64,000 nucleotides of DNA from Piromyces finnis (GCA_002104945.1 MCFH01000002.1:1517001-1581000); one strand, 5' to 3'; shown: positions 1 through 12,837, counted from the stretch's first letter. Numbers and translations are program-made. Notes: generated by a model not told the origin, from the sequence alone.

Positions 1-1213
1 TTTTTTATTATATATATTTATCATATTTATTACATAATACTTCTCATTTCCATATTAATTTTGATAATATTCAATAAAACATGCCTATTTTTTTTTATAA
101 CGGAAGTAAATATTTTAAAACTATATTTAACTTATATAAGAACTTATTATTATTATTTTTTTTTAGACTAGGAAGAGAATATCTTTCTTGTATTTATTTA
201 TTTAAATTTGTGAAATTACATATTGATATATAATAAATAATAAATAAAAATAATAAATATATATATATATATTTATATAAATATTAAATAAAATAAAATA
301 ATTATTAAAGTTGAATAAAAGTTTAATGAACTCTGCAATTCGTACTATGTGGGATTGGACCCTACCTAATAAATTAATGAAATAAAAGAAGTAACATCGT
401 GTATAATAGTGTGGTGTCCACTAAACTCTCCAATGCGCCCATAATGTTTTATTCTAAGAAATACTAACATTGAACCTTGTGTACAGAATATAAAAATTTA
501 TTCCTTAATTCTTTTACACGTTTTTTTATTTAATACACATAAAACAAATATATATTTATTTTTAACAATATTATGTTATACTATTTATTTTATAATTTTG
601 GTTTGATTTAATTCTAGAACTTGCTACTCTATTTATTTTTTTATTTCATTTTATCTTTATTATTATTATTGTTAATGCTTTTGTTTTTTATACATTATTT
701 TTATCTTAATTATCCATTTAAATATTATTTAATTTTTGAACTATGGATTTTAATTGCATTCTCTATCTTATTTTTCAATTTAATTTTTAGTTTAATTTTG
801 ATTTTAAAATTTTCAAAAGATTTAGTAAAAAAAAAAAAAAAATAAATAAATAAATAAAATATTAAATAAGCATAAATTTCATATTTAATATTCTTTGAAA
901 ATGGTAGATAAATTAATAACCTGTTCTTGTTTTTGTTTATAAATAATACTAACAATTTTCTATATAAAGTGGTTTTGTAAAAAAAATTCAATTATTGATT
1001 ATTTTTATAATGTCTTATATAATTTTAAAATTTATGTTTTAAATTTTGTGTCTTTTTTTTTTTTCATTTTTAAACTTTTATAATTTTTTGCAATTAATTA
1101 TTTAATGCATTGCTAATTTCAAAAGTTTTAATATTATTAAATTATACTTTAAAGAAAAAAACACAATATAAATAATTTATTTTGAATAGTATAATATCCT
1201 TGTTTAATATTTC
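1..1213. other. AT-rich intergenic flank, no gene seen
   Basis: Almost entirely A/T with poly-T and TTA/TAT runs. The short open frames here (about 621-845 and 725-991) are Leu/Phe/Ile/Lys strings from low-complexity DNA, not genes. One stretch at about 310-490 is clearly richer in G and C than its surroundings and has no open frame. This flank lies downstream of the minus-strand PRPP synthetase gene, so positions just below 1214 should hold its 3' UTR. Confidence 0.6.
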
Positions 1214-2658
1214 TTAAATAGCATTATCAAAAAGATAAGAAATAGATTCTCCGTTGTGAGTTCTACGAATAGCTTCAACTAAAACACCACTGATATCAAT
1301 GATTTCAAGTTTAGTAGACTTATCCTTCTTTTCTTGAGTGATTGGGTAGGTGTTTGTAACAATAATCTTGTGAACAGCAGATGATTGTTCAATAATGTCT
1401 AAAGAATCATTTGAAAGAATACCGTGAGTAGCAATAATGTAAATACGCTTAGCTTCATGTTCAGCTAATACATCAGCAGCCTTTAAGAAAGAACCTGGAC
1501 CATCGATAAGATCATCCTTTTAAAATAAATTTAAGATTAATAATAATACATATTATATATAATAATTTTGAATTTTGAATAATAATTATACTTACAACAA
1601 TAAAACAAACTTTTCCCTTAACATCACCAACTACAGTACTCTTTTCAGAAGATTCATCAGCATTAATTTGGTGTTCCTTTTGAATCATAGCAAAACCAAT
1701 CTTTAAACGATCAGCTAAGGAAGTAACACGCTTTGCACCACCAGCATTCTTTGCAACTATGACACCGTCAGTGTAATCTGGAATGTGTTCTTTAATATAC
1801 TTAGCAATTGAAGGTTCAGCAAGTAAATTATCAACAGGTCTATCAAAGAAACCTTGAATAACTGAGGAATGAAGATCCATAGTAATAATATGGTCAACTC
1901 CGGCAGTGGCTAACATATTAGCAATTACTATATATAAAAATTTTATTTTCAAATTGTTTTATTTATTAGATTTAAGCTTTATTACAAGAAAAAGGAAACA
2001 ATAAAATAATCATAAATTTATACTCTACTATTATTATAATATATAAAGTTTTGATTTTCTCAGAAATAATACTTACACTTAGCAGTAATTGCACCTCTGG
2101 TCTTCTTTTGCTTTGATTGCTTACCATATGGGAAATATGGGATACTATATATATTTTACATTTAATTAATACCCTTAAAAATAATAAAATTATTATAATT
2201 TTAGTATTTATACTTGAACTTACACAGCAGTAACTCTAGAGGCAGATGAAGTCTTACAGGCATTAATCATTATCATTAATTCCATAATATGATCGTTAAT
2301 TGTAGAAGAACCGGATTGAATAATGAAAACATCTTGATCACGAACAGAAGTACCAATTTCAATAGAAGTTTCTCTGTTGGCAAATCTCTTAACAGTAGCT
2401 GAAGAAGCACCAACACCAAGTTTATCAATAATTAACTGTAATTTGAATAAAAATGTATCAAAAAAAAATTAAAAGAAATATTAAAAATAAATAAAAAAAC
2501 AAATAAGATTATTAGAAATTTCTTAACTTATTATATTTCGAATTTCATTTTTAATAAATAATAAGTAAATAATTAAATATTTAATAAAATTAATAAAAGA
2601 AACATACAGAAGCTAATTCTGGGTGAGATGAACCACTAAAAACCTTAGTCTTTCTCAT
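1214..2658 (-). CDS. Ribose-phosphate pyrophosphokinase family protein, probably a regulatory paralog
   Basis: Homolog of PRPP synthetase, the cytosolic enzyme that makes phosphoribosyl pyrophosphate from ribose 5-phosphate and ATP for nucleotide, His and Trp synthesis. Five exons (minus strand): 2608-2658, 2224-2435, 2077-2144, 1596-1927 and 1214-1516. All have GT..AG borders and join to 321 codons, the usual family length. The start MRKTKVFSGSSHPELAS fits the family N-terminus. Family landmarks seen are PYFPYGKQ, AKLIANML, DLHSSVIQGFFD (catalytic His130 kept), NAGGAKRVTSLADRL and the C-terminal RTHNGESISYLF. Several active-site positions differ from catalytic enzymes: Arg96 is Lys, the Mg-binding Asp171 is Asn, Arg196 is His, and the PRPP loop reads DDLIDGPGS instead of DDxxDTxGT. 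I infer a non-catalytic or weakly active subunit, comparable in role to PRPP-synthetase-associated proteins. Family assignment is secure; activity is not. Confidence 0.92.
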
Positions 2659-3098
2659 TTTGCTAAAATAATAAATATAAATAATATTTAACATTAGATA
2701 ACATTATATATATTGTTTTTAATATTTATTCTTAATATTAATTGCCTATATAAAACCATTAATATTTATATTATACCACAATATTGTGATTGATACTTTT
2801 CCCGCCTTTTTATTTTATTTTATTTTATTTTTTTATCGTCTTTTCCCTTTTATTAAATAACATTATTTTTATACTTTTTTTTTTCTTTTTTTTTTTTAAA
2901 AAGGGAATTGCTTTAAAATTTTTTCATTCTCTAAATATACTATTATTATCTATTTTTTTTTTTTTTTTTTTTTTAATTTCATTATTATATTATTTATTAA
3001 TTTTAAAAACATTACTACTTATTTAATTTTATATTTATTTTAACAATATTATTTTTATTATTAAATAATACATTATTATTATAAATATTATTAATTAT

Positions 3099-3130
<32 letters not shown>

Positions 3131-4413
3131 GCTTAAATTATATTTTTTAAAATTCTACATAAATATAACAACATAAATATAACATTATTTATTTTATATA
3201 CTTTACTCTTTCAAAAAATTGATATTATTATTTATTTTATTATTAGTTTGTAAAGAAAAGAAAAAATTTTTTTTTTCAAATTTTAGGATATATTTAATAA
3301 TCAGAAAAAAAAAAAAAAAAAAAAAAAATATTTAAAAACGATTGGAAAAAATGTTTCAAAGTGCTTTGTGGCTTATATGAAATTTTAGTTAAATCAAAAA
3401 AAATTTTAAGCTTTTGTATAATAAAACAAATATTAATATTATTGAATGTAAATAATAATGTAACAAAAACAAGCCACGCTTTAAAAACAACTAAATTTTT
3501 TTTAAACTACCAATAGAATTTAATCATTTTTTTAAAATCTTGAAATTTTAAATTTCTGAAAAATAATATATAATATAAACGAAAATTGAATTATTCAATA
3601 TAAATTTAATATATAAAAATTATATAATAGAAGTTATAATAAATTGCTTACAATACTTAAAAACAATAATATGTATTATTTTACCTTTCATCATTATTAT
3701 TGGAAAATATTTAATAACAACTTAAAATAAGTGGGAATTTAATAAATTAAAAAAACTGTGTATAATTAGTTCTTATTCGATAAGAATAATAATAATAATT
3801 ATTTTTTTTTTTAAACAAGGAAAATATTTAAATTATTACTATAATTGGACAAAGTATAAATATTGTATTCCTATAATTTTTTAATGATAAAGATATTAAA
3901 ATATTCAATATTAACAATTATAATTTATTTTTCTTTTCTTTTTTTTTTTTTTTTTTTTTAAAAAATTGTTTTATATGTTTAATGTTTTTTTTTTTTTTTC
4001 TACTTTATGTTATTTCAATTCTTTATACTAAAAACAAAAATTTATAAATTTTTTTTTTACTATTATAAGAAAATAATGTCTATTCTATAATTATTAAAAT
4101 AAATATAAATTTATAAATGCAATTAATATAAAATTCTCAAAGGTTAATATTTTAATATAAAAAAAAATAATAAATAAAAAATATTGACAGATATATTATA
4201 TATTGCTGTTTATTCGTTTTATTTAATTATTCTATTTCTTAAATATTCCATCTCTATCAAAAATAATTTAAATATATATTTATGTATATTATCACTAATG
4301 TTAATGATTAATACTAATAAAAAAACTTCATCTTATATATTTTTAAATTATTATATACTTGCTACTCTATTTATTATAACCGAAGAAATTATTAATTATT
4401 TTAATGTTTATTA
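2659..4413. other. AT-rich intergenic region upstream of the PRPP synthetase gene
   Basis: No supportable gene. It holds long homopolymers, including an uninterrupted run of 30 A at 3100-3129 and T runs near 2945-2972 and 3942-3959. It separates the PRPP synthetase start (2658) from the GTP cyclohydrolase II stop (4414), so it must contain the promoter of the former and the 3' UTR of the latter. The open frames at 2790-3026 and 4184-4468 are low-complexity; the second runs antisense into the next gene. Confidence 0.6.
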
Positions 4414-5651
4414 TTATATTCCTTTAGTATTATTATGCATAAGATATTCCGGAAGTGGAATATCATGATTCATTGATTCTACTTTAGTTTGTAAATATTT
4501 TTCAAGTTCAGTTAATTTTCCATGTTCTTCTGATACTATTTCCGGCTCAATTATAGTGTTCATATCATCTTCTGAACAATTAGAAGTTGAATCTGACGAT
4601 AAATAATGAACATGATTACAATTTCTATGTTTATTTATATTTTCAAAAATTGATGGTATCATTGGTATTCTTTCCACAATATTAACACCTAAAGATGTCA
4701 ATTGTTCAATTTTATCCGGATTATTAGTTAACAAACGTACAGTATCTATTTGTAAATCTTCCAATATTCTTGCTGCAATAGTATAATTTCTTCCATCGAC
4801 TGGTTGATTTAGTTTAATATTTGCTTCAACTGTATCATAACCATTATCTTGCAAATTGTAAGCCCTGTATAAGCGATTATATAATTTAATTTTAAAAATA
4901 AAAAGATTAATAATAAATATTTTATAAACTTTAGTAATAGTATAAGAAAAATACTTACATCATTTTATTTAATAGACCTATATTACGACCTTCTTGCTTT
5001 AAATAAATAACAACTCCATTACCATATTCTTGAATTTTTCTCATTGATCTTTCTAATTGTTCGGCGCAATCACAGCGACTTGAAAATATAGTTTCGCTTG
5101 TAAAACATTCTGAATGTATTCTAACAAGTGGTATTTCTTGATTTATTTCATTTTTTTCGATTTTATTAATAAATTGATTGCCATTTTTATTATTGATTAT
5201 ATCTACATTATAATTAATAAAATTAACAATTAAACGTTTTTATTTATATGTATTATTATTTATATTATTGGATTAAAAATTAATATAATAATGTGATACA
5301 TTAATTATATTTTTATATATAATATATACCTTTTTCTATAGATTTTAAAGGTAATTTAACATTTGGTTTAATTGTAGCACCTCTTATCATTCTTTTTTCA
5401 TCTGTATCATTTTCTCTTATTTCATTCAAACTTCTACTATATATATGTGAACCTGCTACTATAGCTAAATGCTTTTTATTATTTAAATTATTGGTATAGA
5501 GATGAACATAAAATTCACCTTTGTCAGCTGTTGGTATTCTGCAACGAACTTCACAACGAATTTTTAAATTCTTTTCAATATTATTAGATTCAATAACTTG
5601 CGGAGACATTTTATTTTCAATTGATTTATGATTATTTTTATTTATTATCAC
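4414..5651 (-). CDS. RIB1: GTP cyclohydrolase II (riboflavin biosynthesis)
   Basis: First committed enzyme of riboflavin synthesis: GTP to 2,5-diamino-6-ribosylamino-4(3H)-pyrimidinone 5'-phosphate, formate and pyrophosphate, in the cytosol. Three exons (minus strand): 5330-5651, 4959-5202 and 4414-4864. The phases match and give 338 codons. The zinc site is complete in [16 protein letters not shown]. The motifs [36 protein letters not shown] (the Asp and Arg of the active site) and [13 protein letters not shown] are all present. The usual Arg in the NKxRAY segment is Met, encoded across the intron 2 junction. A fungal-type hydrophilic insert (about residues 265-310) precedes the C-terminal [15 protein letters not shown]. 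The start could be Met1 (5651) or Met15 (5609); the first is chosen as the longest frame. Confidence 0.93.
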
Positions 5652-6351
5652 TACTTTCTTTTTGTTCTTTAAATTGCTATTTATTTATTTATTTATTATT
5701 ATTATTATTATAAAATTTGGAACAATTTATAATAATTTGAATTTAGGATTTTTAATTCTATTCTTAATTTTTGATATTTTATTTTTAAAAAGATTAAAAT
5801 TTTATGATTTATTTTATTGATTTACTTTTAAGAATATATTTCTATATATTTATATTTAAAAAATATCGTTAGTATTAATTATGATAATTATCGGTTCCTT
5901 TATTAATATTTTAATTATTAACTATTTTTAAATTAATTCTATGTACCATTAATATTATTATTTTTAAAAAACTATTTGAACTTTTTATTTAAAAGTACTT
6001 TTAAAACTTTTAGTAAAAATAATTCGTATTATATAAAATTTAATTTATTATAGTAAAAAAAAAAAAAAAAATTGATTTAAAGTATATTAAATTACATCCT
6101 ATTATTTATATTACAATATAATAATATATGCTTTTGATATATTATATTTACATATAATATATATATTTATATTAATAATATATTATAAATGGAATTATTA
6201 TTAAGAAATTTAATATATATATTATTAAATAAAAATCTAATCAATTAATTTTGAATAAATTGAATAGTATAATTTAGTAAAACTTTTTTAATTTATTTGT
6301 TTTTTTCATAATAGATTATTTACTCAAATAATATATTATTTAAAGTTTGGA

Positions 6352-6385
<34 letters not shown>

Positions 6386-7265
6386 CAATTATAAAACCTT
6401 TTTAAGAGGATCGGATTGATTTTCCTTAAGAATATAATTTTTTGGGTAAGTATTAATAATAATTAATAGTAATAGTAATAGTAATAGTAATAATGCTATA
6501 TGGGTTTTTTCTTTTTATATTAAAAAGCTTATTTAATTTTAGTAATTTTTTCTCAAACAAACAATAGAAGAAGTATACAGAAATATTTTTGATTATTTAT
6601 TCAATTCTTTTTTTATTTTATAATAAAGAAAATTTTGAAGATTAATAATATAAAAATAATATAATAAAAAATAACAAAAAATAAATTTATATTTTTGAAT
6701 TGTTAAGTATGTTATCAATAATAAAATAAAATAAAATATGAAAAAAAAAAAAAATATTTTAAAGTTTAATGTATTAAATATAAAATAAATATTATCAATT
6801 TAATACATAAAAATATTTTGAATATATAACCAAACAAATTTCAAAATTTGAAATAGGTAATAATTAATTAAAAATTAATTAAAAGAATGAATTAAAAAAA
6901 CATAAATTTAAGTTTAATAGCATAGTTACTAATTAATTGTAAAGAATAAAATTTTACTTTATTGTTCATTTTTTTTTATTTTATTATTTCTTTAAACTTA
7001 GTTTAAATATTTAGGGTAAAAATTTAAGCAATTAATTAGATATATATAAATATATATAAATAATAAAATTAAATAAAAATAAATAAGAATAAAATATATA
7101 TTATTGATAATATTTGAAATATCATATATATACTATGTATGTATATTAATAGTATTTTTTTTTTTTTTTTTTTTTTTTAGTTTTTCCTTTAGATTAATTG
7201 CGCTGGAATACGATTTTAACTTATTAAAGATGCATAAATATATAAAGAAAAAAAAAACCCCTTTT
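5652..7265. other. AT-rich intergenic region between RIB1 and DBP5
   Basis: No gene is visible. It contains A runs (6055-6070, 6361-6385), a short TAG/TAA repeat (about 6465-6492) and T runs (7157-7178). It should include the RIB1 promoter at its low-coordinate end and the DBP5 3' UTR just below 7266. The open frame at 7104-7286 is low-complexity and overlaps the end of DBP5 antisense, so it was not called. Confidence 0.55.
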
Positions 7266-8789
7266 CTAATTTATAGCATCCTTTAAAATCTTTTCAATTT
7301 CATCATAATCATCAGTTGGTACACGAATAATGTCTTTTCCAAAGTATTTTTCGATAGCCTTCATTTCTTTGAAGCTTTTTTCATCATGAACAAAGTTAAT
7401 GGAAACACCTGTTCTACCAAATCTACCTGTACGACCAATACGGTGAAGGTAGGTTTCTGGATCTGGTCTACCTCTTCCATCTAATGGAAGATCATAATTA
7501 ATAACTAAATTAACTTGTAAAACATCTATACCACGTGCAAGAACGTTTGTGGTTATAAGGACCTTAGCCTTACCAGATCTAAAGTCATCCATAACCTTAT
7601 CACGATCTTCGGCTTCGAATTGACCATGGAGAACAATAACTTTGTGACCTTCATTTGTCATTTTTCTACCTAACATATCAGCAACATCACGACGACTAAC
7701 GAAAATAATACTTTGACCGATAGTTAATAAACCATAAATTGCACTAAGAATTTCAAACTTTTGTTCTTCACTCTTACAATCCATATAGAATTGCTTAATA
7801 CCTTCAACTGATAATTCTTCAGTTTTTAAGGAAATTTGATTTGCATTTGGAGCAAAGCGAAGAGCGAATTTCCATAAATCTTGTGAGAATGTAGCAGAAA
7901 AAAGAGCAATTTGACAAGTAGCTGGAACCATTCTATATTTTATTTTATTATTGTACATATAATATATTAGTATTATAATTTAATTTAAAAACTTAATTAT
8001 TGAGAAATCAATCACAATTTTTAAAACTAAAATTAAATAATATATCACTTTTTTTTTTAATTATCCTATTTATCATCTATAATTTAATATTATTTTCAAT
8101 AAATCTTACTTTCTTATACGAATACTTTGATCACCCAAACCTTGTAAATCTAACATATTATCAGCTTCATCCAAAACGAAGAATCTAACATTTGCAGTTG
8201 AAAGTCTACGTTTTCTGATTAAATCCATTATAGTACCTGGTGTACCAATAATTATGTGTGCTTCAACTTTTCCACCTTTTGGGAGTGAATCTTTAACAGC
8301 TAGTTGAATTGAGGCTGGATAATCTTGACCAAGTGATTGTACAACAGTTAAAATTTGACGGGCTAATTCACGAGCTGGTGCTAAAACAATAGCTTGTGGA
8401 GCTTTTAAATCGACATTTATTCTACTAAGCATAGCAAGAGTAAAAGCAGCAGTTTTACCAGTACCAGATTGAGATTGTCCAATAAGATTAGTTGGTGGAT
8501 CATGTAATAATAATGGAATAGCTTTTTCTTGAATTTTTGAAGGCTTTACAAAACCAACTCTATAAATATTTTCTAATAATTTTTGGTGTAATTTCATATC
8601 TTCAAAAGTAGAAACACCAACATATAATGGATCAGTTAAATCTTTAACATTACTAGCAGCTAATTTTACTTCAACAACAGCTTCACCAGCATCTTTTGGA
8701 ACAGCTTTAAGTTCTGTTGGAATTTGTTCAGTGGAGAGATTCTTAATACCTTCTTCAATATTCTTAACACCTAAGTTTATTATTAATAG

Positions 8790-8823
<34 letters not shown>

Positions 8824-9736
8824 GATAAATACTCATGTTAATTTCCATTAACTTTATGTATATATATATGTAAATTTAAAGGATAGTATATTCCTCCTTT
8901 CTATATATATATTAATTTCATGTTATTTCCTATGAAATAAAAATCTTTAAATTAATTATTAATAATTACAAATATACAAATATAAATATTGGAAAATTTA
9001 GATTTTGTCTAGTTATTCAATTTTTATATTTAAAGTAACAAATATTCATTTTCTTTTCTTTTTCTTTCTTTCTTTCTTTTTTTTTTTATTAATATTGTAC
9101 TGATTATATTTTCATAAAATTAAATTATTATTCAATTTTTATATTTAAAGTAACAAATATTCATTTTCTTTTCTTTTTCTTTCTTTCTTTCTTTTTTTTT
9201 TATTAATATTGTACTGATTATATTTTCATAAAATTAAATTATTAATAATTACTAATATAAATATTGGAAATTTTAGATTTTGTTCAGTTAATTAATTATT
9301 ATGTTTAAAATAGTAATTATTCATTTTCTTTTTCCTTTTATTAATAATTGTACTGATTATATTTTCATATAATTAAAAATTATTCATGACATTATTTATT
9401 ATTTATATTCATCTTGATTTATATTTCCCGATTTTAATAGAATAGAAAAAAAAACTAATATCTATTATTTAATTATTGAATTTGTAATTTTTTAATAATT
9501 TAGATTATCATATATTTACAGTCACTTTAAATAGTAACTTATATATATATATGGATATATGTATATATTGTACTGAAACCTTTTCACAATAATAAAGTAA
9601 TCAAAATTTTGAAGGATTTAGAAAAAAGGTGATAAATCCATTTTAAATTTAGATAATAACATCTTTATTATTAATAACAATAATTTATTTTGATTAATAA
9701 AACTATGGCTATTTATATACCTTCTTGTTCACTCAT
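7266..9736 (-). CDS. DBP5: DEAD-box ATP-dependent RNA helicase Dbp5/DDX19
   Basis: RNA-dependent ATPase that removes export factors from mRNA at the cytoplasmic face of the nuclear pore and also acts in translation termination. Three exons (minus strand): 9721-9736 (MSEQE plus one base), 8110-8770 and 7266-7932, giving 447 codons, close to the family length of about 480. The order of motifs is complete: GQSQSGTGKTAAF (I), APARELARQI (Ia), GTPGTIMDLI (Ib), DEADNML (II), SATF (III), IIFVSRRDVADML (IV), ARGIDVLQVNLVINYDLP (V) and HRIGRTGRFGRTG (VI). The segment DPLYVGVSTFEDMKLHQKLL before the Q motif is typical of Dbp5 and separates it from eIF4A. Intron 1 (8771-9720, 950 bases) is unusually long for this window and carries a tandem duplication. 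The first exon holds only five full codons, so the start rests on splice phase and the ATG after a T-rich (sense A-rich) leader. Confidence 0.94.
9013..9242. repeat. 115-bp tandem duplication in DBP5 intron 1
   Basis: The block starting TTATTCAATTTTTATATTTA at 9013 recurs at 9128 with a period of 115 bases and essentially no differences. The unit contains a CTTT-rich stretch and ends TTTTCATAAAATTAAA. A third, diverged and shorter relative lies at about 9285-9375. This looks like a recent duplication of an older repeated unit. Confidence 0.85.
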
Positions 9737-10243
9737 TTTTTTTTTTTTTTTTTTTTTTTACTAATAATTATATTTTCTTTATAAAAAAATCAATGGATTA
9801 TTATAAATAAAAATAAAATTATGAAGTATTTATAATTGTAAATTTTTATCCAATTTTATTTTTTTTTTCTAGTTAATAATTTACATTAATTTATACATTG
9901 TAATATAATAAAAAAATGTATTACAAAATAAATTTTGGTTGAATGGATAAAAAAAAATTGGTTTAAAAAAAATCTTTTTTTTTTTTTTTTAAAACTTTAC
10001 AAATTTTTGGTTAAGTACAATAATATAATAATAAAATAGGTAATATAGATTATTATATAGGATTTTTAAATATTAAGGAACTTAAATTGAAGAAGTAACT
10101 TAAAATACGAAAAATAATTTGAACATATAAAATAAATAAACTACATTTTTAATTAAATAATAATTAAAAAAAAAAAAGAGCATTAGATATTAATTTTATT
10201 TTTATCTTTTTTTTTTTATTTAAAAAAAAATTAAGAAATAAAA
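9737..10243. promoter_or_regulatory. Shared divergent promoter region of DBP5 and the Tom5-like gene
   Basis: About 507 bases separate the DBP5 start (minus strand, 9736) from the Tom5-like start (plus strand, 10244). The interval is A/T-rich with T and A runs at both ends and no open frame, so both promoters must lie here. I see no recognisable TATA element; the regulatory call rests on position only. Confidence 0.5.
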
Positions 10244-10497
10244 ATGTTTTTCCAACAAGCCCCACCAAAGATACCATTTGAAGAAGCTAAATTAAGAAGA
10301 GAAGAAGTTAAGGCTAATTTTAAAACATTTTTGAAAATTTGTGCTGCAATGATTGCTGGTAAATTTTTAATTTTTATATGAATTATCAATAATACTTAAA
10401 CGTCATACTTAATGTCTATTTGTATATGTATTTTAAATATAATAATTAAAATGAAGCTCCAATTATTCTTAAAGGTTTAGAAGATCATTTTAATTAA
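10244..10497 (+). CDS. Tom5-like small subunit of the outer-membrane import translocase
   Basis: Two exons, 10244-10358 and 10457-10497, joined across a 98-base GT..AG intron, encode 51 residues. The N-terminal half (FEEAKLRREEVKANFK) is charged and helical; a hydrophobic stretch follows (about residues 28-43, containing ICAAMIAAPIIL), then a short polar tail ending EDHFN. Fungal Tom5 has this plan: about 50 residues, an acidic N-terminus and one C-terminal anchor in the outer mitochondrial membrane. There it assists preprotein transfer to the Tom40 channel. The gene is divergent from DBP5. In a fungus with hydrogenosomes the protein would sit in that organelle's outer membrane (inference). 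Tom5 sequences diverge quickly, so the identification rests on size, architecture and local similarity. Confidence 0.6.
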
Positions 10498-12837
10498 TTT
10501 AATTAAAATAAATATGTATAGAATGAAAAATTACAAAGAAATAATAAACAACTATACCTATTATTAAAATGGATATATTAAATTATGTATAATTAATATA
10601 TCTTTTTTAATTTCATTGATATAATAATAGAAAATATAATATATATAATACATGCAATTTATGTATTATAAACTTAAAAAAAAGAGGTACTTTTTTAAAA
10701 TTGACAATTTTTTATAAAATAACAGCCATACATTTATGTAAAGTTTTAAATAAATAAAACGAATTCAAAAAATAATGTTTAATTTATATTAGAAATTAGA
10801 ATTAATCCATAAAAGGATAGTATACAATTAATAAAAGTATTAATAAAATTCAAAAATAATTTTATAAATGAGAATTGTATTATAAAAAAAATAATTTAAC
10901 ATAATAATTATGGAATTATGTAATAATTAATTGTATAACTAGCATTCTTCAATATAATTCAAAAATTAAAATACCTTTTTATTTAAATATCAATTTTATT
11001 ATTTTTATATGTTTTTATTTATATAATCTATATGAATGAATAAAAAAAAAGAAAACTATAAATTCAAACAGACTTTAAAAAATTACAAAAGTATCTTTTA
11101 TATATATAATTGTTATATAATTGTATTATTAATTATATACAATTATTTAATTTTTTTAAAGGAACAAAAAATATAATTAATATACGAAAAAAAATTGTAC
11201 AAAAAAAGATTTATAGAAAATAATTTATAAATAAAAACTACAAACAATACAAACTTTAATTACAATAATTTTTATTATTATATTTTTATTTTTACCTATT
11301 TTTTTTATAATTAAATGAAAGTAGAATAAAATAAAATGTTTAATTCTCATTTTGTCCTTTATTTTTTAATATTGTTATATTATATACTTTTTAAAATCAT
11401 AATTAAATATTTTTTAACTTTTTTTTTAACAAAACCCTATTATAATAAAATTATAAAATCTTTTTATAAATATTTTAATGGAACCTGTATTGATATAATT
11501 ATAATTGTTAATAAGAATGCTTTTAATATTATTTAACAATTTTAAATATTTCAAAAACACAATTTTATTAAATAAAATATTATAATTACATATTATTATA
11601 TGTTATATATAATTTTTTTTGAAAAGTAAAATTTTCGTATAATTGATTTACATTTAATATAGACCAATCATAAACTTTAATAATATATGTTTAACAGAAA
11701 AAATAATGATTGGTTTATCAATTTAAACGTTCCAATAGAAAAATAATTAAAATCATATATTATCAATATATTATTAATATATCTATTGATTTTCTTTTTT
11801 ATAGATATATAGAGAATTAAATTTTTTTGATCCATGTACATATATTAATATATTAATATTTTAATTAAACATTATATTATAATATAATTAATATATAAAT
11901 TTTTAAAATTTTATTTTTTTTTCATTGTAAATATTGTAATACATTACTTATATATTAACAAGGAATGTAATCTATTTAAGTATATTACATTATATATTAT
12001 AATATACTAGTATAATATAATAAATTTTTAATAAATAAAATTTAAAAAAAAAAAAAAATTTATAAGTAAAAAGAAAATTTCAAATTTTTTTTTTAAAAGT
12101 TAAGTTTAAAAGAAGTTTAAGAAAGAAAAGAAGTAAAAAAAAAAAATAAAAAGAAAAAGTTCTTTAAACAAATTTAAATAAAAAACATTATATAAGCAAA
12201 ATATTAATACATATTTTTATTTTGAATATATCAGTTTTTTTTTATTTAAAATTTTATTAGCTTTTTTTCTTTTTTTTACCGAAATTATAAATTTCAATTT
12301 TAATATTTAAACTAATCTTTTAGATATATATAAAAAAATACTTAATTTATTATAGAAACACGTAATAATTTTAGTAGAAATTAATATTTATTTATTTATT
12401 TATTATAATATATAAATTTAAAGAAAAAAGGTAAAGGTTAAATAAAATTAATAAATTAAAAAATATAAGAAAATACAACAATTAAAATTGAAGCAAAAAT
12501 AAAATAGCAATAATAGTAAATTAATTAATATAACATTTATTAAATTATTTATAAAGAAATTTGATTGTTATTTTATTTCATTTATGATTACTATTATTAG
12601 ATATAGAAAGAAAAATAATATAATAATATAGTTTATTAACTATTAAAAAAAAAAAAAATTAAAATAATTTTTACTAACTGTTCTTTTTGTTTTATATAAT
12701 ATAATAATAAAATTTAAAAGTATAGTTTTCATCTTTAATATTTATTTATTAAATTTAAATTCAAAAGAAAAAATAATTTATTTTTAAAATAATAAAAAAA
12801 AGTGGTTTTAAATCTTAAAAGAAAAATATAAGTAAAA
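10498..12837. other. AT-rich intergenic region upstream of the carbamoyl-phosphate synthase gene
   Basis: 2.3 kb of A/T-rich DNA without a supportable gene. The open frame at 11336-11536 is a Phe/Ile/Lys/Tyr string typical of random AT-rich sequence. A-rich purine stretches become frequent from about 12110 to 12837, directly before the carbamoyl-phosphate synthase start, and probably form its promoter and leader. Confidence 0.55.

Noticed and set aside
621-845. 74-codon frame in the left flank
   Set aside because: Composition (Leu/Phe/Ile/Lys only) is that of AT-rich non-coding DNA; no conserved pattern or context.
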